Assembly (NCBI RefSeq): GCF_963259705.1
Contig: NC_081846.1
Location: 58,185,205 to 58,249,204 of the forward strand
From: Myotis daubentonii
Taxonomy: Eukaryota > Chordata > Mammalia > Chiroptera > Vespertilionidae
Direction of reading: 5' to 3'
DNA: 64,000 nucleotides
The translations under genes were made by a program, and so were the position numbers. This document shows, piece by piece, positions 22,961 to 32,693 of the stretch; positions within the stretch are counted from its first letter, which is position 1, and every line of letters starts with the position of its first letter. The notes under the pieces were generated by a model that saw only the letters and a program-made list of their open reading frames with translations, did no database searches and was not told where the DNA came from.

Positions 22961-23529
22961 TGGAAAGGAGGAGCCAGATGTGGGATGTTCTAGCGGCAGA
23001 AGGAACAAAACGTGAGGTCCAATCAAATAGAAAAAGAGAAGTCTGAGACAATAAGAAGGGAGGCTGTGTTCTGCCTGACAGGACTGGCTGGGCAAGCCTG
23101 GTTTAACGTGTGTCCACCTGGGGACACTGAGGAGGCTCTTCCGGGAGATGAGAGCCCTGACTGCATTTCTTCACTTCTGATGCACATCTTCCCACTTTTT
23201 ATTTCCGAAATTGGGATGCTCCCTACAACCTATGGCTACGTTTAATGTGGAAGTTTTTCTTTAAAAAGTAGTAGTTAGTAAATTAATGGTGCATGTTGCT
23301 GTGATGGCACCTTATCATCAAATAACTAAAGTATAAAATGTATATTATTATTGTATTAAGTTTTCCTTTCAAACTGCAAATTATTTTGTACAACTTACAA
23401 TTAAGCCAAACAATCCAGTAAACATAAATTACATTTAAATATTAAAAACACAATAAATATGATTCATCAAACACCTGCATTGCCCAAAGTAAAGAATCAC
23501 TAGGAAAATAAATCAACTCCCAGAGCTTT

Positions 23530-23960
23530 GGGCAGATTATGAATGTATTCATCAAATGCTTACAGAGCAGCTTTTATGAGAAAGTCACTCGTCAAAGTGC
23601 TAGAGGGATACGAAGATGAACGACAAAGAATTCTGTCTTGGGGTGGGAGTGGAGGAGGTGAGCTCACAATTTATTAAGGAGGAAAAGACAGGTACACATA
23701 ATTTTAACAAGGCACAATATGATTCATCATAAGAGAGAGCTCCAAGATGTGCTTTGGAGGATCTGAGGAGGTGATGCTCGTACCTGCTTGGATTTATCAG
23801 GCAAGGCTTCATGAATGATGTGGCATTTAAGTTGGGCCTGGGAGAATGGGTACGATGTCTACAGATAGAAGTGGAACAGGTAAATCCAGATGAACAATAT
23901 GTGTGGACAAAGGTAAGAGGTCGGAAAAGACCATGTGTATTCAGGAAACAACCGTCCAGG
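23530..23960. repeat. Ancient interspersed repeat, same family as 22530
   Basis: 'aaggcttcatgaatgatgtggcatttaagttgggcctgggag' matches the shared core. Upstream, 'tgcttacagagcagcttttatgag..gtgctagagggatacgaagatgaac' is like the L2 3' end in antisense. Confidence 0.45.
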
Positions 23961-23984
23961 GGTGCTGGAGGGCAAAGTATGACT

Positions 23985-24115
23985 AATAATAATGATTACA
24001 GAAAGCATTTATTGAGCAATTATTAGGTGCTGAGTAGTGTTATGTTTTACTTGGTGAGATGTAGTATAATTGGTCCTGTTTTATAACTAAGTACAGATTA
24101 GTTAATTTCCTTGAT
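23985..24115 (+). repeat. MIR SINE fragment
   Basis: 'agcatttattgagcaattattaggtgctgagtagtg' and 'gttttataactaagtacagatta' follow MIR order. Confidence 0.6.
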
Positions 24116-25110
24116 TAAGGGCCCAAAAGCTCAGCTGAACCAGTTTGCCTTGCTCCTTTCACAAGCAGAATCCAGGGAAAGGTGCACACACAGGGATATG
24201 CAGCTGTGAAAGGAGGCTGGACAGAGGTCAGGGGAGGTGCTGCACGCCCCGTGGGGAGTCTGAAATTTATTCTGTAGCTGAAATGACAGCATTCTCTGGA
24301 TTTGGAAGATGATGGCACCACCCTTTTGGTGTGTATAATGGAATCGGATAATAATGGTCTTTAGAAATATAGTACCCAAGGAGTGTAGGTAATGTGTCCA
24401 ATCATAGCATCCTATAGGTATCTTTTAAAACCCTTAAATTTTTATAAGACTTTACATTCTTAATTTTTATTTTGTTTTATATGTTATCTATTTGGATCCT
24501 TACAATGGTGTGGCATTTCTCCCTGTATATGGAGAAATGTACCCTAAATGGGCACTGACTTTGACAAACCCCTAGGACTGGTAGGTGGTAGAGCTGGGGA
24601 AGGAAACAAGACCTGGGGTCTAGATCGATGCTCCTGTCTTTTACTCAATCCTCTGTTCCTTTTACTGGCTTTGTCTCAACTCCTCTTTGCAGTCAGAGGT
24701 GTGAATGGCCACACAAATGGTAATTGCTGGGTTCGCTCAACACTGGAGAGCAATGCTCCTAGGTAGAATTTTTGTCTGACAAAAGCAATGGACCATTCTC
24801 TGGTTGGCATAGGCAGGACCACACGGTCAAGTACTTGCCCAGGGAGGGAGTAGCTCCTGTACTTTTCCATTGGTGAGGGGGGAGCAGTCCTAGCTGGCTG
24901 CCTCTGGAAGCTCACATGGCAATTTCCCCAGGCCTCTGTGTTGGGAACGAGGCTGACTGTCAAACTACCTCAGGTTAAACCCTTCATTTCACAACCTTTT
25001 TGCTCCACCACCTCCCCAGCCCTCTCCAGTTTGTTAGTAAAGTAGACTGTTCACTGGGCTAAAGAGAAAGTATCACTGATTCTGAATTCAGCACAATTCT
25101 TTGTCATATA
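24116..25110. other. Unassigned intergenic sequence
   Basis: No gene or confidently named repeat. Confidence 0.3.
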
Positions 25111-25239
25111 CAGGGTGTCCCCAAACATGCATATACTCTTTAACAGCTGATAGCTCAGTTGATATTTCCTTTTTTTCATATTTAACCCATTGGAATTAGT
25201 AATTAGTCAAAGTGTGTATACATGTTTTGGGACATCCTG
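25111..25239. mobile_element. Mariner-type MITE (129 bp)
   Basis: Ends are inverted repeats: CAGGGTGTCCCCAAACATGC.. at the left, and CAGGATGTCCCAAAACATGT.. when the right end is reverse-complemented. TA flanks both sides (25109-25110 and 25240-25241). No transposase remnant. Confidence 0.85.
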
Positions 25240-25404
25240 TATTTTTACATAAAATTTCAATACTTGTTATTTCAGACCTTCCACTGTGTTTTGAATCAAT
25301 AACCAGACCAAAGAGGTGCTGAATAATCATCTATTCTTGAGATTGACAACACTTCCCACCTTTATTTTTCTCATAAGACCTCTAAATGTAAGGAAAAATG
25401 GATA

Positions 25405-25860
25405 TTGGGTGAGTTTCCTAGGGCTGCGATGACAAATTACTACAAATTTAGTATCTTAAAACAACACCCCCCACCCCCCCGCATCGTTCTAGAGGCCAGA
25501 AGTCTGAAATCAAGGTGTCAGCAGGGCCATGCTCCCTCTGAGTTTCAGGTAGACTCCTTCCTCATTTCTCCCCAGCTTCTAGTGGTGACCACCAACCCTT
25601 GGTGTCTCTTGGTGTGCCTCTGCAAAGCTTACAGTCAAAATCTGCCTGTCATTACCTTGTGCTATTCTTGTGTGCCTATCAATATGGTGTTTTCCTCTTC
25701 TTATAAGGACACCAGTAATATATTATATTGGATTAGGGCTCCCCCTAAGACCTCAACTTGATTACACCTGCAAAGGAAGGTCAAGATCATGGGTGTCAAG
25801 AATTAGGACTTCAACATATGTTGGGGGAGGCATAATTCAGGCCTTAACAGATAGAAACCA
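25405..25860 (-). repeat. MLT1-type MaLR LTR, near full length
   Basis: Antisense layout: 'agtttcctagggctgcgatgacaaattactacaaa', 'tctagaggccagaagtctgaaatcaaggtgtcagcagggcc', 'cttataaggacacc', 'gattacacctgcaaa', ending near 'gggggaggcataattcag'. No internal retroviral genes. Confidence 0.85.
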
Positions 25861-25924
25861 AATAACTAGCACTATTCCTTTTCTTAAGGTTAAATGTATA
25901 CAGATCATATGACTTTATCTAGAT

Positions 25925-26080
25925 TGTAAACTTCTTAGGGGTATGAGGAAGGACAGTGTGACCAGGATGTGGTATGATATATCATAGGAATTTCTAGTAC
26001 ATTCAGGACCTCAAACAATAGGCTAAGTAAAGAGCTTGGATTTTATTCAAAGGCCAGGGGGAAATCGCCTAGATAGCATG
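25925..26080. repeat. Ancient interspersed repeat fragment
   Basis: 'ggctaagtaaagagcttggattttattcaaaggccaggggg' belongs to the same medium-reiterated family as 22530. Confidence 0.4.
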
Positions 26081-26839
26081 TGGGTGTTTTGTTGTTCCAA
26101 GTATTTACACAAAATTCCAGTTTCAAACAGGTTTCTTGCTTTCTAAGAAGTTACTTTCCGAAGTCCTGAAGCTCTTCCTAATTTTGTCGATGGCACTGCC
26201 CAGACCCACTGGGCAAGTTCAGTAAAAGCTGATCACTGAGGGTGACGCAGGGTGTTAGCTAAGGGAAGTGGAAGGAGCACTGTCACTTGTTTATCTTAAA
26301 TTTTGATAAAAGACTTGAATTTTGAAATGGAACTGTGTGTGTGGTGGGGAGGGCAGGGGTAATAAATGGCTAATGAGAAAGAATTCAGCAGCTGAGAACT
26401 GCTATTTTAGAAACAGTGGATTTCAACAGAACAAACCAATGTCTTTTACCTCCATAAAATTAGTGGCCCATAATTGTGTTACTCTTCTTTGCTATACTAT
26501 TTTGTGGACACGTCAGCAATCCTTTTTGAGGAGGAATTTTACTTGGTTGGAAGAAAATGATAGGGAGATCTGAAAGAATTACATAAGAGGATTTAAAAAT
26601 CCCATTAAGCAAGATCTTTGGCTATACACAAACACCAAACATCCAGTCGATACACAAATAATTATCATTAGTAATCATAGAAAGAAGCATGAGGACCTAT
26701 TATAAAGACGCAAGATAGTGCTATCAACAAAATGTGATTGGTTTCCAAAATGTTTTCGTGATTTATTGATACTTTTAAAGTTGACCAAATAATATATGAA
26801 TGCACACTTATTATAAAAGGTTTGAACTATATGTGAAAT
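26081..26839. other. Unassigned intergenic sequence
   Basis: No gene or named repeat recognised. Confidence 0.3.
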
Positions 26840-28045
26840 AAATTTTGAACGTCTCCCTTCACACTCCTCCCCTATCTTCCACAATGCCTCCAGAAGCAGC
26901 CACTTTTAACAGGAGGATGTAGATTTGTGTTGTCTTTTTTATCTATACATGTTAGTGCACATATACATATGTGATCTTCCTTTAAGAAGAAGGCATAAAT
27001 GAGATCATATTATGCACATTGTTCTTCTCTCTTTTCCTTTACTTTGTCTTAAAGATCTTTATGAAAATAACTGTTTATTTATATTTCCTAGTGGATGCAG
27101 AGTATTCCATTGACTTACATTATTATAAGCCACTTCTCAATTGATATACATTTAAAAATCTAATTTTTCACAATTACAGTGCCACAGAAGAATTCTGTGC
27201 TGTTGTCTGCACATGTCAGAGTACTTCTGTAGGGTAAATTCTTAAAAGTAAAATTCTTTACATGCATGTTTTAAATTTCAATACTGTCCTATTACCCTAC
27301 TAGTAAAGTTTTATTGATTTATAGTTCTACAAAGTGCTAACATCCCATGTACTTGTAACTTCATCAACACTGGAAATGACCAATTTTTATTTTTTTGTTT
27401 GTTTGGTGGACAAAAATGAGTGTCTAACTGTTGGTTCAAATTTCACTTTCCTGATTACTAATAAGTTCAAACATTATTTAATAAATGTATTAATGATTTT
27501 TATTTCTTCTTTAAAATACATTTTCATAGCTTTTGCTCATTTAAAAATACTTTTCTACAAAATATATTTAAGAACTATTTATATATTATGGTCTTTAATC
27601 AATTGTGGATTACAAATAATTTCTTGCTATCTGTCACTTAGCTTTAACCTATGATGTGCATATAGCTTCTATTGACCAGAAGTTTTTAATCTTTATGTTG
27701 CTAATCATCTCTGGATATTTTTGTATTTTTAGGAAGACCATTTCCAACTTAATCTTACTAAAATATTATATAGTTTTTGTTATTATTTTATGTATTTAAA
27801 ATTATGTTGGCATTTAACTCTTTAAGCCATATTGATTTGATTATTATAATAAATGAGTATGACTTAATTTTTTCCAAGTAGGTGCTAACCCTATTTATCA
27901 AAAGGTCTATTCTTTTCCTAATGAGCTAAAATAACTTGGTGATATAGTAAATTTCTGAATAAATATATATATGTTTTGTGTCTCTTTATTCATTTGACAA
28001 TTTCCATTTATCAATACTATTTTTCTAACTTTTTCTTTAATCCTC
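26840..28045 (-). repeat. Old L1 (L1ME/L1MC type), ORF2 end and 3' region
   Basis: Collinear with the antisense of an old L1: 'ggcataaatgagatcatattatgcac', 'gtggatgcagagtattccattg', 'acttctgtagggtaaattctt', 'gattactaataagttcaaacatt', 'agaagtttttaatctttatgttg'. Heavily decayed. Confidence 0.7.
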
Positions 28046-28051
28046 ATCTGA

Positions 28052-28237
28052 GGATATGTCTTTATTGATTTTAGAGAGAGAGGAAGGGAGAAAGAGAGAG
28101 AGAAACATCCATGTGAGAGAGAAACATCAGTTGGTTGCCTCCTGTATTCGCTCCAACCAGGGGTAGAACCCTCAACCTTGGAATGTGCCTTGACTGGGAA
28201 TCGAACAACACTCCAACCAAGTCACCCAGCTGGGGCT
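28052..28237 (-). mobile_element. Ves SINE
   Basis: 'tctttattgattttagagagag', 'gaaacatcagttggttgcctcctg', 'ccttgactgggaatcgaa', 'cacccagctggggc' is the reverse complement of Ves. Confidence 0.9.
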
Positions 28238-28629
28238 ATTTGTCAATATCCTTTTACTGACTTATTCTACTTGATAATACAGTTCTAACTTTTGTAATAT
28301 CTTTTGATGCCCAAGTAGGGTAGTTTTCTCAATGTCCATCCTCACCTCCATCCCCTACCATTGTTATTTTCAAAAATTCTTCTTGGCTAGTCTTATGCAC
28401 TTTCTTTTTCACATAGGTGTAAGAATATATATCAAATTTTATTAACCAACAAGCAAATAAACGAAACCGGCAGATATTTTGATTCACAGTACATTGAATA
28501 TTTTAGAAAATTGGGGATAATAGACATCTTTTACAAGAAGGACTCTTCTCATGTGGGAAAGGATGTTGCTTTCCCATAGTCTGGACATCCCATAGAATGT
28601 TCTTCATAAAAATCTTAAAAACTGTAGTT
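28238..28629. other. Unassigned intergenic sequence
   Basis: May continue the L1 interrupted by the Ves SINE (ccaagtagggtagttttctcaatgtcc), not confirmed. Confidence 0.3.
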
Positions 28630-28822
28630 AGGGCCCTGTCCGGGTAGCTCAAGTTGGTCAGAGTGTCATCCCAATAAGCCCAAGTTACAGTTTTGATTCC
28701 TGATCAGGGCACATACAAAAATCAACTAATGAATACATAGGTAAGTGGAACAATTAGTGTTTTGCTCTCCCCCTCTCTCTCCTTACCCCTCTCTCTCTCT
28801 CTCTCAAATCAATATTTTAAAA
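28630..28822 (+). mobile_element. tRNA-derived Ves-family SINE (second subtype)
   Basis: 'ggccctgtccgggtagctcaagttgg', 'gattcctgatcagggcacatacaaaaatcaac', (TC)n and 'ctcaaatcaatatttt' tail. Confidence 0.9.
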
Positions 28823-29660
28823 AAGGGTTTAAAAATGCTTGCTAGGTTTATTCCTCTTTTATGACTTTTTGGTTATTTTGACAGTATTCCTTTCCTCTAT
28901 TATTATAACTCCTTCCTTATCACCATTGTTGCTGTTTGAGAAATTTATTTATTTTTATATGCATCCTTCGAATTCTACACTTAGAAAAACTGTCTTACTA
29001 AGTCTGTTCTTCAGGGGAGTGTCTTGGATATTCTAGTCATGCAACCATATTACCAACAAGCCTTACAGTTTTGTCTCTCTCCCTTTTCTTCCCCCCCCCC
29101 CAAGTTCTATACCTCTTATCTATGATATAGAACAAAACAGTGACAGGTGGTGAGGGTTATTGTCATCACTGCCTTCTCACTACTATAATGGAGACACATT
29201 TCAAAATTCAGGACAATATTTGGTGGGTGTTTCTGGCAGATACCTTTTATTATGTTAAAAATATTTCCTTCAATTCCTAGCTTACTTGGGATTGTTCAAA
29301 GCAAAGAAAAACATTTTTAAAAAGTAAAATTTTTAAAAATACAGTTAATGATGATTCTATGTGATAAGTGCATGACATGAAAGTATCAAGACATTTAGTT
29401 TTACATCTAAAAGAAGGCTTGAAATTACCTAAGTGGATTCCTGAAAAGCCAATCTAGATAATCTATTTAAGGCCCCAGATAATGTCAGTTCTTAAGCTCT
29501 TGGATGATATTGTAATCTACTCATAGGTCATGATTTGACTGCATTAAACTTTAATAGCTCAGAATATTGTTTCCTTGTATATGTGTTAACAATATATGGA
29601 TATGATTTATTGTTAGCTATTATTTATATTCGGTTTACAGCTGTGTGTGTATGCTGTTTT
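28823..29660. other. Unassigned intergenic sequence
   Basis: No gene or named repeat recognised apart from a C-run near 29090. Confidence 0.3.
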
Positions 29661-29675
29661 AAATATGTATGTCAC

Positions 29676-29810
29676 CTCCCCAACCGAAGGACCATGCATG
29701 CACATAAGCATAACCAATGGACGCAAGACACTGGGAGGGAGGTGAGGGCATGTGCTGAGGGGTAGAGGAGGCTGGGGGGAAGGTCAAATGGAATAAATAA
29801 ATAAACAAAT
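29676..29810 (+). mobile_element. Short retrotransposed L1-type 3' fragment with 15-bp target duplication
   Basis: The 135-bp insert ends in (AAAT/AAAC)n. AAATATGTATGTCAC flanks it at 29661-29675 and 29811-29825. Its 'gcataaccaatggacgcaagac' and G-rich middle resemble the 3' UTR fragment at 16625. Confidence 0.8.
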
Positions 29811-29825
29811 AAATATGTATGTCAC

Positions 29826-30559
29826 AACTCTAAACTAATACTTGGTTTGCATCTACCTTGGGATTTCTAATACAGGGACTTCACAACCTCTGTTTCCTTA
29901 TTGTCCTATCCTGTGCTAGCTACTTTTCAGAGCCAATCCTGATCATAGAGTTTAGTTTACCTTTTTCTGAAAGACTACTCCTCTATGGGAATTGCTCTGA
30001 GAGTCCCAATAATCCATCCTGAGTGGGGAAGATGGAGACACCCTTCCACCAGCCAATCACTCAAATAAAGTGAGAAATAGGACAAGCAGTCATCCCAGTC
30101 TGTGGGCTCTCTGGGATATATTGAGTCTGCCGTATATAAATTCAAACATAAAATATTCAAATACTATCTCCATGACTTTACCCCATTTCCTACATCAGTC
30201 CAGGTAGCTAAATAAAGGTTTTTCTGTGGAAATAAAGGCAAAAAGCCAAAATAAACAGAATAAGCAAACCACAAAACAAAACCTTGTAATATTCCAGGAA
30301 ACTGAATAAAGTCTTCTCATGCAAATAAAGGCAAGCAGCCAAACCAAAATGAACAAAAACTCAATAACTATCATAAAATCAGAAGGACAGAGAGTCATCC
30401 TTATTTTTTGAGTAACCACTGACTCCCACGTCTACCCTAATGAATAGATGAGTCGGGCTAATGGTAATCCAGGAACTTCAGACACTGGCTCTGACGGCTT
30501 TGCAAGCATACCTTGGTGAATGACAGCTAAGATTTTCACATGCATTTTAGACTTTAAAC
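29826..30559. other. Unassigned intergenic sequence
   Basis: Includes two similar segments at about 30210-30255 and 30300-30345 ('taaag.tttt..tg.aaataaaggcaa..agccaaa'), a diverged local duplication of about 90 bp. No gene seen. Confidence 0.4.
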
Positions 30560-30639
30560 CAAGCATGTCAAACTCGAAGGCTAATGCGGGCCAAATAAAG
30601 GAGGCATGCGGCCCGCAGGCCACGAGTTTGACATGCTTG
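30560..30639. mobile_element. Miniature hAT element (80 bp)
   Basis: Perfect 17-bp terminal inverted repeats (CAAGCATGTCAAACTCG and its complement) around a CG-rich 'gcggcccgcaggcc' core. Flanks CTTTAAAC and CTTTAGCC are a 6/8 match, consistent with an aged 8-bp hAT duplication. Confidence 0.85.
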
Positions 30640-30646
30640 CTTTAGC

Positions 30647-30849
30647 CAGCGGTTCTCAACCTGTGGGTAGCGACTCTTTCACAGGGGTCACCTAAGACCA
30701 TCGAGAAACACATATATAATTACATATTGTTTTTGTGATTAATCACTATGCATTAATTATGTTCAATTTGTAACAATGAAATTGGGGGTCACCACAACAT
30801 GAGGAACTGTATTAAAGTGTCGCAGCATTAGGAAGGTTGAGAACCACTG
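30647..30849 (+). mobile_element. SPIN-like non-autonomous hAT transposon
   Basis: Starts CAGCGGTTCTCAACCTGTGG and ends GGAAGGTTGAGAACCACTG. Internal 'cacaggggtcacctaagaccatcg' and 'gggggtcaccacaacatgaggaactgtattaaag' match the SPIN (Space Invaders) consensus I remember. About 203 bp, no transposase. I see no clean 8-bp flanking duplication. Confidence 0.85.
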
Positions 30850-31105
30850 CTAGACTATATGGTAGATGAGGCCATGAGGTGCATTTGGTAATGGATAGGG
30901 CAGCTCATAGAGCATTAAGGATCATTTTTCTTTAAAGTTTTTCCTTTTAAATTCTTATTACTGTACACAAAAACTCCATGGTAATTCTTTACTTTTACAA
31001 AGTGATATGTGTGGACTATTTTATCTATTCCTCACTAAAAATTTTTATTTTAGAATGTGGAAACTGAGGTTCAGAGAGTGCATTAGTTAGCTCACACTAA
31101 TACCA
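30850..31105. other. Intergenic sequence, possible MIR remnant
   Basis: 'attttagaatgtggaaactgaggttcagagag' at about 31045-31078 is MIR-like. Otherwise unassigned. Confidence 0.35.
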
Positions 31106-31309
31106 TCTGTAATAATAAAAGTGTCATATGGTAATTAGACTGGACATCCTTCCGGACGACCTTCCAGATGAAGCCTGGGCTGCCAGGCAAGCCTGGGTCC
31201 CGGACGCCTGCCTGAGGCTGGAGGGAAGCCTGGGTCCTGGGTGCCGGAAGGAAGCTGGTGCTGGAAGGAAGGCCTACTCTTTCACGAATTTCGTGCATCG
31301 GGCCTCTAG
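31106..31309 (+). mobile_element. Short HeliBat-type Helitron (204 bp)
   Basis: TC start after host A (31105), 'taataataaaag' near the 5' end. The 3' end is 'cacgaatttcgtgcatcgggcctctag' followed by host T. The interior is a GC-rich repeat of 'gcctgggtcc.gg'. Confidence 0.9.
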
Positions 31310-32299
31310 TAATACCATAATGACAATTACCATACCCTGGGTGGTATCGACTTTGGCAATTAACTATGCCAATTATAAAGCACTGCAACTCTGAAGATTT
31401 TACTATTTTTACATTTCACAGGTTCTGCTTGAGCGGAATTCACCTTGACTTCCATTTTAGTTGAAAGACTTCCTAAATTCTACTGTTGACCTTCAAAATG
31501 ATTTCAAAAATCGTAGTTGACTTTTTTAGACTATGTAAAACTTCTCTTTTTTTTAATTTTTGTTTTGATTCTTCCTTCTGTTTCCATCCCTTGCTCCTCC
31601 TCTGAAACCAGTTCTCTCAAAACACATGTCCCCAGCCCCAGCCGGAAAAAGCATGTGGTCTTGACTACTTCACCATGGTGCCCTTGACCCATAGGCACAT
31701 GCAGGGGCCACTGGCAACATTCTTGTGCCACTTTGGTTGGCCTGTCACCTTACTGCCCTCTCCATTCCTCCCAAGGCCCACTTGCTGATGCTGCAGCGAA
31801 GTCCACTCTAAAATATAGCCAAGTCTGTGCTCTACGTGTGCCGGTCTTCCCCTGCCCTTGTTCCTTGTAAAGATGATGGATAATGTTAGCCAGGGCAACG
31901 TAGTTAAAGGACAACCAGGAGAATGCTGAATGGTTACAGTCCACGTGGCACATATAATGTCTTTCTGATGAACATTAATGGGTTACAGTGTACTTTGGGG
32001 AAAGTACATTACAAGGACTTTGCGAGAGAACATTATGACCAGACCTTGTAATTCTTGCTTATACTCACGAGAACTGAATGTTCGCACATCCTGGCTTTTA
32101 CATCACCTTGCTCATATTAAATAGGAAAATGGATGGGAAAGAAATGGCAGAACTTGGGAAAAATTTTTCTTCCTTTAAAAAAAAAAAAAAAGGCAGATGG
32201 TGTTTTGAACACAACTTGTCAGAGAACATGAACGCATAAGAGTCCTGGCTGTTTGAAGGGGGGGAGAAATAAGTTGGTTCTTTTTTAGTGGTAAAAAGT
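31310..32299. other. Unassigned DNA upstream of CYTIP
   Basis: No gene or named repeat recognised. A14 run at about 32178-32191. May contain distal promoter elements. Confidence 0.3.
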
Positions 32300-32489
32300 A
32301 GCTATAGGTTTCTCTCAGGAGCACAAAGAAAAAAGCCACTGAGAAATGGGAGTGAACTGCAAGATAGGGTTTCTGTAACAAGTACCTCAAACCACAGAAG
32401 TCACATGGGCTCTTTCTGCTTTGCTACTTCTGATTACTTGTCAGAGGCTTATACTTTTAGCTTCCCCCATCCTGCAAGGCCATTCAGCC
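32300..32489 (+). promoter_or_regulatory. CYTIP: Probable CYTIP promoter / 5' leader region
   Basis: This unique-looking sequence directly upstream of the CYTIP start has no clear TATA box and no CpG island. It contains a RUNX-type core (AACCACA at 32390-32396), in keeping with expression in lymphoid cells. Assignment rests on position alone. Confidence 0.35.
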
Positions 32490-32507
32490 ATGTGCCAGCT
32501 GGAGTGA
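32490..32507 (+). promoter_or_regulatory. Upstream mini-ORF in the probable CYTIP 5' leader
   Basis: An ATG at 32490 opens a five-codon frame (M-C-Q-L-E, then TGA) that ends 12 nt before the CYTIP start. If transcription begins upstream of 32490, as a leader of ordinary length would need, ribosomes would meet this ATG first. The transcription start is not visible in the sequence, so a regulatory role is inference. Confidence 0.4.
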
Positions 32508-32519
32508 TCTTTGCGCACC

Positions 32520-32693
32520 ATGTCTTTACCAAGGCTCATGCACCAGAGCAGCAATGGCAATTTGGTGGACGGCTGTGCTGGCCCAGCATGCGGCTCATAC
32601 TCCCTACTCACAGGCAGCTTTTCCATGGATGACAATAGGCGGATTCAAATGCTGGCCGACACTGTGGCCACTTTGCCTCGGGGACGAAAGCAG
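32520..32693 (+). CDS. CYTIP: CYTIP coding exon 1
   Basis: Encodes residues 1-58, from M-S-L-P-R-L to ...L-P-R-G-R-K-Q, ending in phase 0 at the donor CAG|gtacga. The stretch [17 protein letters not shown] matches the human N-terminal region. The open frame continues upstream only through non-ATG codons, so this ATG is the natural start. Intron 1 is about 7.3 kb. Confidence 0.95.

Noticed and set aside
25405..25860. Possible endogenous retrovirus coding remains around the LTR-like segments
   Set aside because: Only solo LTR sequence of the MaLR/ERVL type is seen; no gag, pol or env remnant flanks it.
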